Positions 42,539 to 52,728 of a stretch of DNA of 64,000 nt are shown in pieces. Source of the stretch: Axinella damicornis (lineage: Eukaryota > Porifera > Demospongiae > Axinellida > Axinellidae); contig OZ007507.1 of NCBI GenBank assembly GCA_963931865.1, positions 15,620,450 to 15,684,449 on the forward strand, written 5' to 3'. The notes beneath the pieces were generated by a model. The model made no database searches and was not told the origin of the DNA. It saw only the letters and a program-made list of their open reading frames with translations. Made by a program: the position numbers and the translations under genes. Numbering within the stretch: the stretch's first letter is position 1; each line of letters opens with the position of its first letter.

Positions 42539-42828
42539 AACTAGTGGCAAAAAATTTTCTGCGAAAAATAAAAAGGATTTAGTGATGGCCTGTCACATTC
42601 GGAATTATTCCACCCCTCGAAAAAGCTAAGAAACAAGGAGAAATGCCTTTAACCAGGCTCAGTCCCATCCGCTCCCTAAATTCTACATTTTATAATGGAT
42701 GGGACTGAGCCTGGTTAAAGGCATTTCTCCTTGTTTCTTAGCTTTTTCGAGGGGTGGAATAATTCCGAATGTGACAGGCCATCACTAAATCCTTTTTATT
42801 TTTCGCAGAAAATTTTTTGCCACTAGTT
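42539..42828. repeat. Near-perfect 132-bp-arm hairpin (290 bp)
   Basis: AACTAGTGGCAAAAAATTTT..CAGTCCCATCC (42539-42670), a 26-nt loop, then the complement (42697-42828). The arms are essentially identical along their whole length, so the element is young or kept alike by gene conversion. Confidence 0.9.
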
Positions 42829-43177
42829 ATTATTAGCTATTACAGTTAGTCGCTGCGCCGTCCGTGGATCCGGACATGATGGCTGCTTCACATATTAATG
42901 CTGTGCTGACCAGACTGGCCTACCACGCTGTCGCTTGCCTCAGTTTGGTGGTTTGAAGCGAAGTGAAATAGACAGTATGGCAGCCCGCTCGTGTCGTTCC
43001 CGTTCCCGTTCCCGTTCCCGTCCCGTTTCCCGTTCCCTGCTTTTCCAGTTGCCCGTGAATAACAGCCTTTTGCTGGCATAGGAATTGGGTTTGGGACACC
43101 CAAGTATCATTTACTAAGCATTTTACTCTCCAGGCATACAACTTACATGTACCAAAATAGTCATCAGTTTCATTATT

Positions 43178-43243
43178 TTAGGCTTCACTGCTGTGCTCTG
43201 TATCAAATTCTTCCCCTATCAGGAGTGACTGTTCCATATCACC
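43178..43243 (-). CDS. Candidate terminal exon (acidic tail)
   Basis: TTACTTTCAG is followed by G-D-M-E-Q-S-L-L-I-G-E-E-F-D-T-E-H-S-S-E and a stop. The acceptor is good and the short acidic tail looks coding, but no upstream partner exon was secured. Confidence 0.3.
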   Translation of the reverse strand, partial: GDMEQSLLIGEEFDTEHSSEA

Positions 43244-43721
43244 CTGAAAGTAAAGCACTGCAGCTGCAGGTACGTCTGTGGTTAGAGTTTGTGTGACTGT
43301 TGTGTATATGTTGTCACAATAGATACACTGACGTCCTGGACCACAGGATTGCCCACTGTCTGTACCCGCATTCAGGGGCGGCGGAACAGGTCCGGCAGAC
43401 CCGGCAACTGCCGGACCAATGTTTTGACATACTTGATACAACATCAGGCGGCACTGAGCTTCCTCCTCCGTGGATACATAGCTACATACTTGGGACCAGA
43501 CTCGAGGGCCAAGTTTACGAGTCCAGTTGCATTGCAGCAAAACTGGACACATACCGTTGAGTACGATGCGAACAAGTACAACTAGCTACGCGCTGACTAC
43601 CACGCACGTGCGATTTAGAAAAACTCGTTGCTAGTAGGCGTGGGCTACCAGCGCAGCGTACATTTCCTTTCCACGTCGAGAGTGAGACGGTCACGGATTG
43701 CACGGAAACCAGAGAGCAGTG

Positions 43722-43862
43722 GCAGTGCAGTGCAAAGCACGAAGGTGCTACGAGACCCCATCCAGGCAACTGAAAAATGACCGTGAAAAATTTTTCCGCG
43801 CTTCGCGCGATATACAGATAGGCACTGCACGCCTCTACACACTGCCTTCGGCAGTGGACATA
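43722..43862 (+). repeat. GCACGAAGGTGCC dispersed repeat
   Basis: A complete-looking copy with TTTTTCCGCGCTTCGCGCGA and CACTGCCTTCGGCAGTG. It is preceded by TTTCCTTTCCACGTCG.GAGTGAGACGGTCACGG, also seen at 40085-40130. Confidence 0.6.
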
Positions 43863-43924
43863 TCCCATTTTGCCCTACCAAACCCAATTTGCTTCCACCG
43901 GCCCTGACATTGCTTTGTCTTGCA

Positions 43925-44035
43925 GGAGTTCCTTTTACATTTGCACCCTCAGGTCAGCTTGCTTACTTTCCTTCTGAAGGCCATGATGTGATCATCAGTG
44001 TCCCACTGAAAACCGTACCCCTCCCCTCGTTTTGA
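43925..44035 (+). CDS. Weak exon candidate
   Basis: After TTTGTCTTGCAG the frame G-V-P-F-T-F-A-P-S-G-Q-L-A-Y-F-P-S-E-G-H continues to a stop at about 44033. It reads like protein but is short and unassigned. A second candidate on this strand follows TTTCCTGCAG at about 44411 (K-S-G-S-E-M-T-C-I-V-N-V-N-G-D-Y-S-D). Confidence 0.2.
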   Translation, partial: GVPFTFAPSGQLAYFPSEGHDVIISVPLKTVPLPSF

Positions 44036-44578
44036 TGTTTTGTCCACCCATGGTTTTCTGGTACCATTGTCTCCCGTTGATACCCCCCCCCCCCCCCCCC
44101 CCCCCCCCCATTTTGTACACTAGCTACATCCAGCTGGGGAGGGGGCGTATTTTCGCACATGCAATTAGTCTCGACTATACGCCCCCTCAAAGTGTTTTGC
44201 TACGTACACAAACTATTATGACACTCATGTTCACAGTTGCAAAAGTACTAACGATCGCCAGTACTGTTCGTGGTCATCATGCGTGGTCTCCCTATATCAG
44301 TGAGAACAGCTGCCACTTCAACTCGAGGGCCATAACATTCACGAAGACTTCGCTGTAGCCATCCTCAGAACAGCAAAACTGTCGGTCATGTACCATAGGA
44401 CATTTCCTGCAGAAGAGTGGCAGTGAGATGACTTGTATCGTCAACGTCAACGGTGACTATTCTGATCTGAGCGCTAGAGACGATCTGAAATTGCGCATGT
44501 GTAATTTAGATATTCCAGAAGACGCTCACCAGGGAGGGGGCATTATAATGAAACCCTGTGCAGGAACTTGGGCGGAAG

Positions 44579-44609
<31 letters not shown>

Positions 44610-44700
44610 AGGGATTAGTGGGACACTATACGGTAGTAGCATGTCAATGTGGTTTGAGCCTGCCTGTTGCCACATGTAAACTATCCAGACTGTCCTCAGC

Positions 44701-45076
44701 TAGCCTCGTTCCCAGGCCTGCTCGCCGCTTTCGGTTGCACGAAAGAACGCGAAGGGCCTGGTATGTTTCCTCACATGTCGAGGGGTAGAAAGGACTTAAT
44801 TGAACGTGGGCGATCTGGGGCTCAGAACAGCAAGAAGAGCTGAGGCACAAGGTAACTTATCACGTGTACCTAACTAGTGGGGGGCGACGTACTGTCATAC
44901 ACACCAAGCGTTGAAGTGTAGTTGGTTGAGCAATACCCAAAACTTCGCTTTTTCATTCTGGCCATTTTGGCCATTTGTCGATTACATAATGCTTACGTGA
45001 GGAAACATACCAGGCTCTCCCCGCTTTTCCGTACTGCAAGCGACAAAAAGCTGGGCAGGGCCTTGGAACGAGGCTT
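44701..45076. mobile_element. TAGCCTCG MITE (376 bp) with 9-bp target duplication
   Basis: It starts TAGCCTCGTTCCCAGGCC, ends CCTTGGAACGAGGCTT, and is flanked by GTCCTCAGC at 44692-44700 and 45077-45085. The arms include the CTCGCCGCTTTCGG / AAGCGACAAAAAGC region. It is non-coding. Confidence 0.85.
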
Positions 45077-45939
45077 GTCCTCAGCCACTGTAACCGCAGT
45101 GCTGTGTGTGAAGGGACTAGATCCTTTTCGTCCTGGGTTTGCTCCTATACATGTGCCCTGATTATGTCAAGCCATTTTACATGTTTGTCTAGTGATGATG
45201 TTGAGTGGTATAAGGTATAAGTGGTATAAGGTTACTGGCCGTATGTAACCATACAAACACATTCTTGCCATTATGTACGTGCTGTATTGCTGTCAGTTTT
45301 TCATCCTCAACATCATTCCTGGCTTTCGTACCTTAACTTAACCGAGGGCGTACATCACGGTTTGGTTGAACAAAGCTGTGTCTTGCTGTAAATGACTCCC
45401 ATGTTTCAGTAATGCATGGTTGTGCAACACGGACTAGTATAACAGTAGTTTCCAAGTTCCCCACAAAACCTGGGAATGAGGCTAGTGTTTTTGTGTAATC
45501 TGCATCTGACTGTTGACAGTGTCTCCAGATGCAGCTGTCTGCTTCTTTAGCATCTGTCCTGTACTTTTCCACAAGATGCGATGTTAGAGGACGTTAGTGA
45601 ACGTAGGCCCAGTTGTAGTCCAGTTCACTGTCTAAACTAACACTCCCCTCAAGCTCCTCACTTTCAGTTGGGTTATGCCAAATAGCGGATTCTATTAGCT
45701 GTGTGAATTGATTGAGCATATTCTATCGCCCTTAGTTACGACCCCAGTGAATCCTTCAGTAGGTGTTAAGTACTTCTCCACCAATAGGGGAATTGCATTC
45801 ACTCCACACATTTGATTGCTGATGCAAATGGTAGTCATATTAGCGAATTGTTGAATGTCGTTGCCCACTTTTAGCTCGAAGCTTGAAGCTCGAAGAGTTT
45901 TCCATTGTGCGACATGATTGTGATTGCCAATGTTACGGT

Positions 45940-46137
45940 CTATATCGTGGTTGAATGCACGACGTATGCATATGCAGTCAGTTGCCTTCGATGTAGGTGG
46001 CATAACATGTGCAGCAAAGTGTGTGCATTTAGTTTCTCCCCAGTTCTTTGAATACATGTGTAGAAGTAGCGGCTGAATGACTGGTTGCACAGGGAGCATG
46101 GACCACATTCATGACTCTTGTAGGCGTCTCTCAACAT
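45940..46137 (-). pseudogene. Degenerate C2H2 zinc-finger-like fragment
   Basis: H-E-C-G-P-C-S-L-C-N-Q-S-F-S-R..R-T-G-E-K resembles a C2H2 finger and its T-G-E-K linker, but a few residues and the His pair are missing. Adjacent frames carry other pieces. It may be a decayed finger exon or chance. Confidence 0.25.
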
Positions 46138-46233
46138 TTAAATTGTTCTCACATGCACACATGTACATGTACACACACACACATGCACACACTGTGCACA
46201 CACATGAACTCTGAATGAGCAAAAGCAGCAAAA

Positions 46234-46335
46234 TAGCTTCATACCCAGGCCTTCTCGCCCCAGCATTTGTCACTTGCACACGGAAAGTTCTGCAAGTGGC
46301 AAACGCTGAGGTGAGAAGACTTATATATGAGGCTA
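46234..46335. repeat. TAG-ended MITE (about 100 bp) with imperfect 9-bp duplication
   Basis: TAGCTTCATACCCAGGCC .. TATATGAGGCTA with an inner palindrome (CTTCTCGCCCCAGC / GCTGAGGTGAGAAG). The flanks GCAGCAAAA / GCAACAAAT match at 7 of 9 positions. Confidence 0.6.
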
Positions 46336-46796
46336 GCAACAAATAAGCATTTCATCTACAAGAAATGGATACCTTTAATCAGCCCTGGAGCTATTTGTGC
46401 ATGTACATAATAAGAGTGGTGTATTGTTATGCATCTCAAGCTTCCACGCAACTGATCTTACATTTTTTCACAAGATCCAGCTGTTGATAATGCACTTGTA
46501 AAATACTAGAGTGATTGAGGCATAGGAATTGGGATTGGGACACACTTTTCTGACCACACCTTCCGGATGCTGGGTTGAGCTTGTCATCTTAAAAGCTGCT
46601 GTTGTCTGAACTCGAGAAGAATTGGCGTTTCTCTTGCGGTGATGTGTTTCAGTCTTGCATTAATCTTTTTGCTTATGGCACGTGTGTTAATTCACAGCGC
46701 TGCAGCTGCAAAATAACAGCGGTTTTTTTCGTGCCACAAATTCGCCATTTATTTCGGACTGCGCGAGTAACGATTAGAACGTGCAAATAAACGGTT

Positions 46797-47740
46797 ACGA
46801 GGGGCGACCGCACTCCTGGTAGCCGCGGTTAAACGGTAGCACAAGCGAAGTGTGACAGTTCGTTCCAATTATCACACATCACGTGAGTACCATTATAGCT
46901 ATATATAGGGAAGATCAGAGAGTGCTCTCAAGTACCTAATAAAACCATTCATAGCCACGTTGCAACCCGGGTTGCGACTCGCCGAAGCGCAATCTAAGTA
47001 TTGCAACAATTAACGCACATGCCACGTGGCAACCACGCTCAGTCGATCGCGAGCAATGGCGACCAAAGGAAGACGACATTATTACAGCACTCACAACTTA
47101 GCCAGCACGGTGAGTTTCGGCATGTAAACGTTAGTGAACGACAGCGATCACAGCCGTGTGGTCAGAATCTTTGTGTGCCTTTCCTAAGAACGGTACTGCC
47201 ACCGGAAGTCGATGGAGCGCTCGAGCAATGGCGGCCAACGGCGAGACAAAAGCGCTCATATCTCCACCACCAAGGTGAGTTTCAGCACCAAAATCCTACG
47301 TTTAGTCAGTACACGTTGTAGGGAATTCGTATATAGTCACCGCACTCCTGGTAGCCGGTGCATCTCACCAGCAAGGCAAGCTGACCCTTCAGAATGGTAC
47401 TCCGGTATTACTTTCACCCCGAGCAGACTCTGATTGAATCCACCAGCACCTACTTACAGCTCCAAGGTAAGCTCGGATCGTCTCAGTTAGTGCGCACATG
47501 TAGCTACGTGGCTGTCTCATTCCCAGCGGATCCGGAACGAAGAAAAAAAAATCCACCCACACAAGGAGGCCAAAAGTTAGGGTTAGGATTAGGGTTAGGG
47601 TCATAACTCCACCACAAAGATGAGTTTCAGCACAGTTATTATACGTTTGTGTCAGTCAAAAATTAGAATGATGAATCTCTCCATGTCCTCCACTGTGCTC
47701 AGGAGTTTTTGGAAAGTTTTAATTCCCTACCAGTAATGTA
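46797..47740. repeat. CGCACTCCTGGTAG element, copy B (rearranged), with exon-like frame
   Basis: It shares with 19513-20022 the GCCACGTGGCAACCA..CAGTCGATCGCGAGCAATGG block and M-A-A-N-G-E-T-K-A-L-I-S-P-P-P-R|GTGAGT. It is longer because of internal duplication (the start motif again at 47340, CACCAC.AAG.TGAGTTTCAG again near 47615) and includes the telomere-like tract. Confidence 0.55.
47577..47600 (+). repeat. Interstitial telomere-like tract, four TTAGGG units
   Basis: TTAGGG-TTAGGA-TTAGGG-TTAGGG. This is the animal telomere motif inside repeat copy B. Confidence 0.85.
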
Positions 47741-47774
47741 ATATACGGCGATGCGTTCATTGGCGGAATGACTG

Positions 47775-47985
47775 CAAAGCGGTGAAAGTGCTACGAGAGC
47801 TCATCCAGGTAACTGAAAAATGACAACAAAAAATTTTTCCCGCGCTTTGCGCGGACTGATCAACACTTCACACCTCTGTTCACTACCTTCAGCAGTGCCC
47901 GCACTGAAAAAATGACAAAAAAAAATTTCCACGCTTCGCGCGGACTGATCAGCGCTTCGCACCTCTGTTCACTTCCTTCGGCAGT
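47775..47985 (+). repeat. GCACGAAGGTGCC family, one and a half copies
   Basis: Two successive copies of the TTTTTCC.CGCTTTGCGCGGACTG / CACCTCTGTTCACT.CCTTC part. Confidence 0.5.
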
Positions 47986-48382
47986 GCGGAACCCCCTTCC
48001 TGAAAATCCTGCCTGAGAACTAAACATTTCCTACGAAAACAAAGTTCATCTTCATCTCCAGCTATGTTGATCCTTCTGGCTGATAGCTCAAGTAATTGTA
48101 TATTATGCAGAATGAGAATTGTCCGTCTGTGCATGACTCAGAGTTCGGCTGGCGTCTCGATCTCCCATTCTCGCACAGTAGTCTACTTTCATTTATGTTC
48201 TGCGCCTGATTTTCCCACTTTATACTCACCCATCTTGCACTTGAGAATTGAACCCGTACCGCTAGCGCCGGACGCACCATGAACTTTCAAGGGGGTCCCT
48301 ATAATCACGAAAGGGTCCCCAAAATTACGTGAATATTGGCATCCCGGGATGCCCATATTTACGGGGTGTGTAAATTTTTATG

Positions 48383-48545
48383 ACACCGTACCTATGACTT
48401 ACACTGATTGACTATGTCATTCGCGTTCTGCCATCTGATTCAAGCTTTAAAATCCCTGAGCGACCACACCCCATGCGCCAAGAAATATCGCTCAGAACAC
48501 CAGACCCTCTTTCCGCGTTTCTGGGAGGGTCTTGGAACGAGACTA
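48383..48545. repeat. Right half of the 606-bp TAGTCTCG MITE
   Basis: GACTATGTCATTCGCGTTCT..TGCGCCAAGAAATATCGCTC..GGAACGAGACTA matches the right half of 37375-37980. The left half is absent. Confidence 0.8.
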
Positions 48546-48778
48546 ATCTGGATTACTGCGAATTCCAACGGCTTGGAAAGCTAAGTAAAGTATAGGCCTA
48601 TTCATGACAGAACCGGGAGACCCTTAATCATTTTACGTAGCTAGCTACAACTCTGTGGTATAAATAGCAGTTACTTGCCTCGCTTGGCAATTACAGGCCT
48701 GCCAACTCTCACGGAAAATCCGTGACTCTCACGGATTCAGTGCTGATCTCACGCTCTCACGGTTAACCAGCTCAAACT

Positions 48779-49276
48779 CATGGAAATGCTGAGAGACTCG
48801 AGCTTGAACACATAGTACATACTAGCCTTGTTCACATGCAGAGACCAGGCAAGGCAAAGTCCGTAGGCCTATGCGCATGCGAATTTTGCGCACGGACTGC
48901 AGCTCTGCATCAACTTGAAAAACGTGCAACAAAACAATATATGATGCTATGCATAAAGTGTTTATAGAAACTTGAACTTACACAATTTCGAGTGTTTTTG
49001 TCTTAAGCATGCTACATCTCATAGCCACATGGAAATGCTGAGAGACTCGAGCTTGAACACATAGTACATACTAGCCTTGTTCACATGCAGAGACCAGGCA
49101 AGGCAAAGTCCGTAGGCCTATGCGCATGCGAATTTTGCGCACGGACTGCAGCTCTGCATCAACTTGAAAAACGTGCAACAAAACAATATATGATGCTATG
49201 CATAAAGTGTTTATAGAAACTTGAACTTACACAATTTCGAGTGTTTTTGTCTTAAGCATGCTACATCTCATAGCCT
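48779..49276. repeat. Near-perfect tandem duplication, 249-bp unit
   Basis: CATGGAAATGCTGAGAGACT.. through ..GCTACATCTCATAGCC occurs twice back to back. The unit ends with the first bases (TAGCC) of the mini-MITE at 49271. Confidence 0.9.
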
Positions 49277-49323
49277 CATTCCCAGGCCATCACCCAGCTT
49301 ATCGTCGCCTGGGAATGAAGCTG
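49271..49323. repeat. 53-bp TAGCCTCA mini-MITE with 9-bp duplication
   Basis: TAGCCTCATTCCCAGGCC .. CGCCTGGGAATGAAGCTG, flanked by TACATCTCA at 49262-49270 and 49324-49332. Confidence 0.75.
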
Positions 49324-49475
49324 TACATCTCAAGGTTTTTAAACTTCTGAGGTTGGCAGGCCTGCAATTATGTACTCCATACAAGGAACACGAAGTTGCA
49401 AAATGACATAGTACATATCAGAACAGGAAGTTGCAACAATAATCAGCAACAAGAAGTTATCTGCAATAAACCTAC

Positions 49476-49577
49476 CATGATTTGCAGTGACCTTGCAACG
49501 CGCTTCTTGGAGGGATGAAACTTCGCAGGAATCCGAGCAGTAGGCAGTTCATCAGCATGCTCTGCTGCCTCAGCCAT
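49476..49577 (-). CDS. Candidate first exon of an unidentified gene
   Basis: ATG (context AAACAATGGCT), then M-A-E-A-A-E-H-A-D-E-L-P-T-A-R-I-P-A-K-F, ending K-R-V-A-R-S-L-Q-I-M at donor ATG|GTAGGT. Thirty-four codons, phase 0. It suggests a minus-strand gene starting between the Death gene and the repeat region. Its next exons were not found with confidence. Confidence 0.4.
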
Positions 49578-50079
49578 TGTTTACCAGCTGTTGCAGCACG
49601 CTGAGCTCAGCCACCCACGCGAAATTACAACCACCTTCTGCAACCACAATCGGTTTGGTTTGTGGTTCTGTGATCGCACGAAATGCTGACTACTGTACTA
49701 TACGAATTTTATTAAGCGTTTGCATGGTCAGCATTGCATGGTCTGGCGGCCGCGGGCCGGCTCCGGCGCCCCTGCTATGCAAGGACATGTACAGTGTGTG
49801 GCCGGTGTAGTACAAGTAGTTACCCAAGAGAGGGCTCATTGGTATAGCCATCACCCAGGGACACTGCAGTTCATGGAGTGCCCTGCACATGTGTTGTCTA
49901 GTCTTGTTCCCAGACGTCTTAGCAGCACAAGATGCTTGAAAGCACAACATGGCTTCCAAGCATGCTGTGCTGCTAGCAAGACACATGTGACAATTGCTAT
50001 CATACACATGTACACATGACATTGCCCTGTTTATAGATTTCCAATTCACCACAACCACCATAAGAAATAATCTTAGCAG

Positions 50080-50169
50080 CTACGCTGGCCTACCATGAGC
50101 AAGCTGGGGTGGGGGCTGCAACTCTCTGCTCTGGTGCTGAATTCCCTCATTGACACCCTCCAGTCTCTC
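50080..50169 (-). CDS. Death-domain gene, third exon: Gln/Pro-rich tail
   Basis: A long pyrimidine tract and TTGCCTCAG precede E-R-L-E-G-V-N-E-G-I-Q-H-Q-S-R-E-L-Q, then P-P-P-Q-L-A-H-G. Two outcomes are possible. Either the frame ends at the stop at 50080-50082 (..G-R-P-A-stop), or the donor CATG|GTAGGC at 50094 is used, leaving phase 1. Confidence 0.6.
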   Translation of the reverse strand, partial: ERLEGVNEGIQHQSRELQPPPQLAHGRPA

Positions 50170-50346
50170 CTGAGGCAACGTAGGTGTGGGAGGAGGGGAA
50201 GGAGGAAGGAAGGGAGGGACAGAGGGTTGTGGGATGGTGGAAAGGAGGGATGAGAGGATGTAAGTGAGGGATGGGTGCTTGAAAGCAATGGGGTTCCTGT
50301 AGACCTTGAAAATACCATGTAGCATAGTAGCTTGTAGGTTACTGAC

Positions 50347-51122
50347 CTGATGGGCGAAGTGGTAGCTTCCACACTGCAGGTCAGTTACTCCCATTTCTAC
50401 CACGCCTGCCTCCTGCTCAGCAGTGAGAGGGAACACTACATCTGGAATGTGGCTGGGGATGGTAAGCGTCAACTGGACGCACCCATCTTCAATTGTCTTC
50501 AAGTGGAGGGCGTGTCTCGGAACCCCCAGAATATCGGCAAGGCTGAGGATGACTTCTTCCAGCTGCTTGACTTGAATATGTTCCCACTCCCTGTCGACCT
50601 TCAAAATCATTGGGACAAAGCCTTCCTTTGTTTTCACATCGAACCCATCCTTAAAGGGAATCCTCTTAACGCGATGTTCGCAATATGTACGGAGGTTGCT
50701 ACAGAAATCCTGGTGAGCTTTTCTTATCTCCTCGTCACTTCTGCTGTATGCGTCAATGATTTCACCAAGGAACGAATGGTTGAACCAGGAACAGTAGTCA
50801 CTGATAGTGGCAAACACATCAATCAAATCTGACGAATTAAACAAGGTTGAGATTTTGGTATCGGGAAGCGATTTCCTAGGATAGCCTGCCATATTCTTCA
50901 AGAAAAGCATGAAGTCTTTGACGCTGACTCCTTTTTCCATCAGAAACCTGCGTACCTTTGTAAACAAAACATTGAATTTATTTCGAATGGTGAGCGTTTC
51001 GATCATCAACTCGTCTTCAAGTTCAAGGCCTTGGAACTGTTCCGTCAGTGGAGGGTCAGACCTAACCCTATTTTCTTCAACAGCAACGGTTCGTGCTTGG
51101 ATCATAGTCAATTCCAGGTTTT
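50347..51122 (-). CDS. Death-domain gene, second exon: domain X
   Basis: 258 codons, phase 1 to 0, flanked by AATGCTACAG and TCAG|GTCAGT. It begins N-L-E-L-T-M-I-Q-A-R-T-V-A-V. The core is helical: K-F-N-V-L-F-T-K-V-R-R-F-L, D-F-M-L-F-L-K-N-M-A-G, D-V-F-A-T-I-S-D-Y-C-S-W-F. A C-terminal part (L-H-L-K-T-I-E-D-G-C-V-Q-L-T-L-T-I-P) looks like the small beta-rich end that often follows this domain. Homologous to the channel gene's exon at 35768-36450. Function unknown; the neighbouring Death domain suggests signalling or immunity. Confidence 0.8.
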
Positions 51123-51589
51123 CTGTAGCATTGAAAGAACAAAATACTAGCAAAAAGTACACACGTACATAGCCATCTTATGCAGCTCTGAACTACTAAT
51201 ACCGCTACATGCATCTGACACTACTGTATGGAGATAGTTTTGTTTTAGTGTATGGCTTTTTGAAAGGAAAAAAGAGATAAAGTGTTTTTGAGATTACGAG
51301 AAATTATTAATTTTGGTGTTGTCATACTAAGCTATTGTGTGCCAGTTTCATCTGATAAGCCAGGATGCCGCATCTCCAATGCAGGTTTTCATGCAGGTCG
51401 TGGGCACCATTGATGGTGATATGACATGATGGTGACAGTGGAGCTGGAGGAGTTTGCAGTTATTGGAAGACAGACAGCAGCAAAAGCCATTTACCTTGTC
51501 TTGGTGTACTTCTCGGGCTATGATAGTGTCAGCATGCGGGTTCATTCTATGGCATGATTATATTTATTAATGTGTGTTAAGAGTGACAC

Positions 51590-51636
51590 TAGCCTCATTT
51601 CCAGGCCACGTGGAGTAGAGTCTGGGAACGAGGTTA
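51590..51636. repeat. 47-bp TAGCCTCA mini-MITE
   Basis: TAGCCTCATTTCCAGGCC .. CTGGGAACGAGGTTA, flanked by GAGTGACAC / GAGTGATCC (7 of 9 positions). It is the smallest member of the family found in the window. Confidence 0.6.
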
Positions 51637-52728
51637 GAGTGATCCATTAACTCTTTAGGGCCCATAGCGGATATATCCGCCAAAAGTCACGTGTATTACA
51701 GAACCATGTACTATGGCTTCTCACTTTCTAGCGATGGACGGGCTTGGACCAGCACTACTCCTGGAGACTTGTTGGTAATCCCCCTCTGCATCTGTATAAC
51801 AACAGAATCAAGGGCGCCAAGTGTCTTAGCTGGCAGCTGTTATGGGCAGAAACAAGTCCGCCATTGTAAGTCGATCGAACGGTAAAGCTAAAAAGCCTTA
51901 TCTCGCCGTCGGTATACGCTTACTTGCAATAACGCTCCTGTTTCGACTTACTGATGGTCTCCCCTCTCCAGCAATAAAGTAAGTAGCGATGGTCCTCTGC
52001 GTATGGCAAGACAACAGTCGAGTTTCAGCAGCTGGTCGAACGGCGCGATAACTAGACAGCTAGTTCGGTTATCGGCTCCACCCAGTGCCTCCGCCCCTTC
52101 CTGCCTTGGTGAACGGTGAGTGTAATCATTATTGCTAACAACCAGGGACACTCCCCCGAGTTTTGCTGGACACTGCGCGCCCTAGGCAACGCTAAACGCT
52201 GTGTGCAAATGCCAATTTATGCTGTGGGGGGAGATTTCAATAAATTTGGGCCCTAAAGAGTTAAAGAAGCAAGGTCTCACTGATACAGAACAGCATTCAG
52301 TAAAGGGGAGATGAGCAGAAGACAATTAAGGCTGCCAGCAGCTTGTGGAGATCCACAAGGGGCATTGAGAGTTAATTCACCAAAGGCAGTCACAAGTTCA
52401 AGTGCATTTCCAGTAAATCACTCAAAATGACATCACTATACTGATCAGTGATTTGAGGGTGTGCAGAAAATTACATTTTCTAGCTGGCAAGCTAGTGGCA
52501 GGTCTACACACAGACTAACTACCTGTACCTTTGAACTGTGCATATGCAAAATATCACACGGATTTTTCGGTAAGTATTATCTGCATATAAATCCTCTATT
52601 TATCGTGCTCTCTTGTTTCCTAGTAATTTCAAATGAACCCATACAGCTAAAAATGATTCTGTATAATCACATGGCTGAATATCAAATTCTGGTTGACTGA
52701 AGGTCACATGACCTACACAAAATAACAC

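Larger units (their letters stand above)
40517..43055. mobile_element. 2.5-kb element with ~175-bp terminal inverted repeats
   Basis: The left arm 40517-40695 (CGGGCAACTGGAAAAGC.., then tandem GGGAAC units, ending TATGTGAAGCAGC) is mirrored at 42882-43055. Between the arms lie several open frames, a pyrimidine microsatellite (41133-41163) and the nested hairpin 42539-42828. No known transposase was recognised. It may be a non-autonomous DNA transposon or a captured gene region. Confidence 0.7.

Noticed and set aside
47389..47604. Frame beginning M-T-L-T-L-I-L-T-L-T
   Set aside because: It is a translation of the TTAGGG-like tract.
50350..50832. 160-codon plus-strand frame
   Set aside because: It is antisense to the domain-X exon of the Death gene, which has splice sites, phase and homology on the minus strand.
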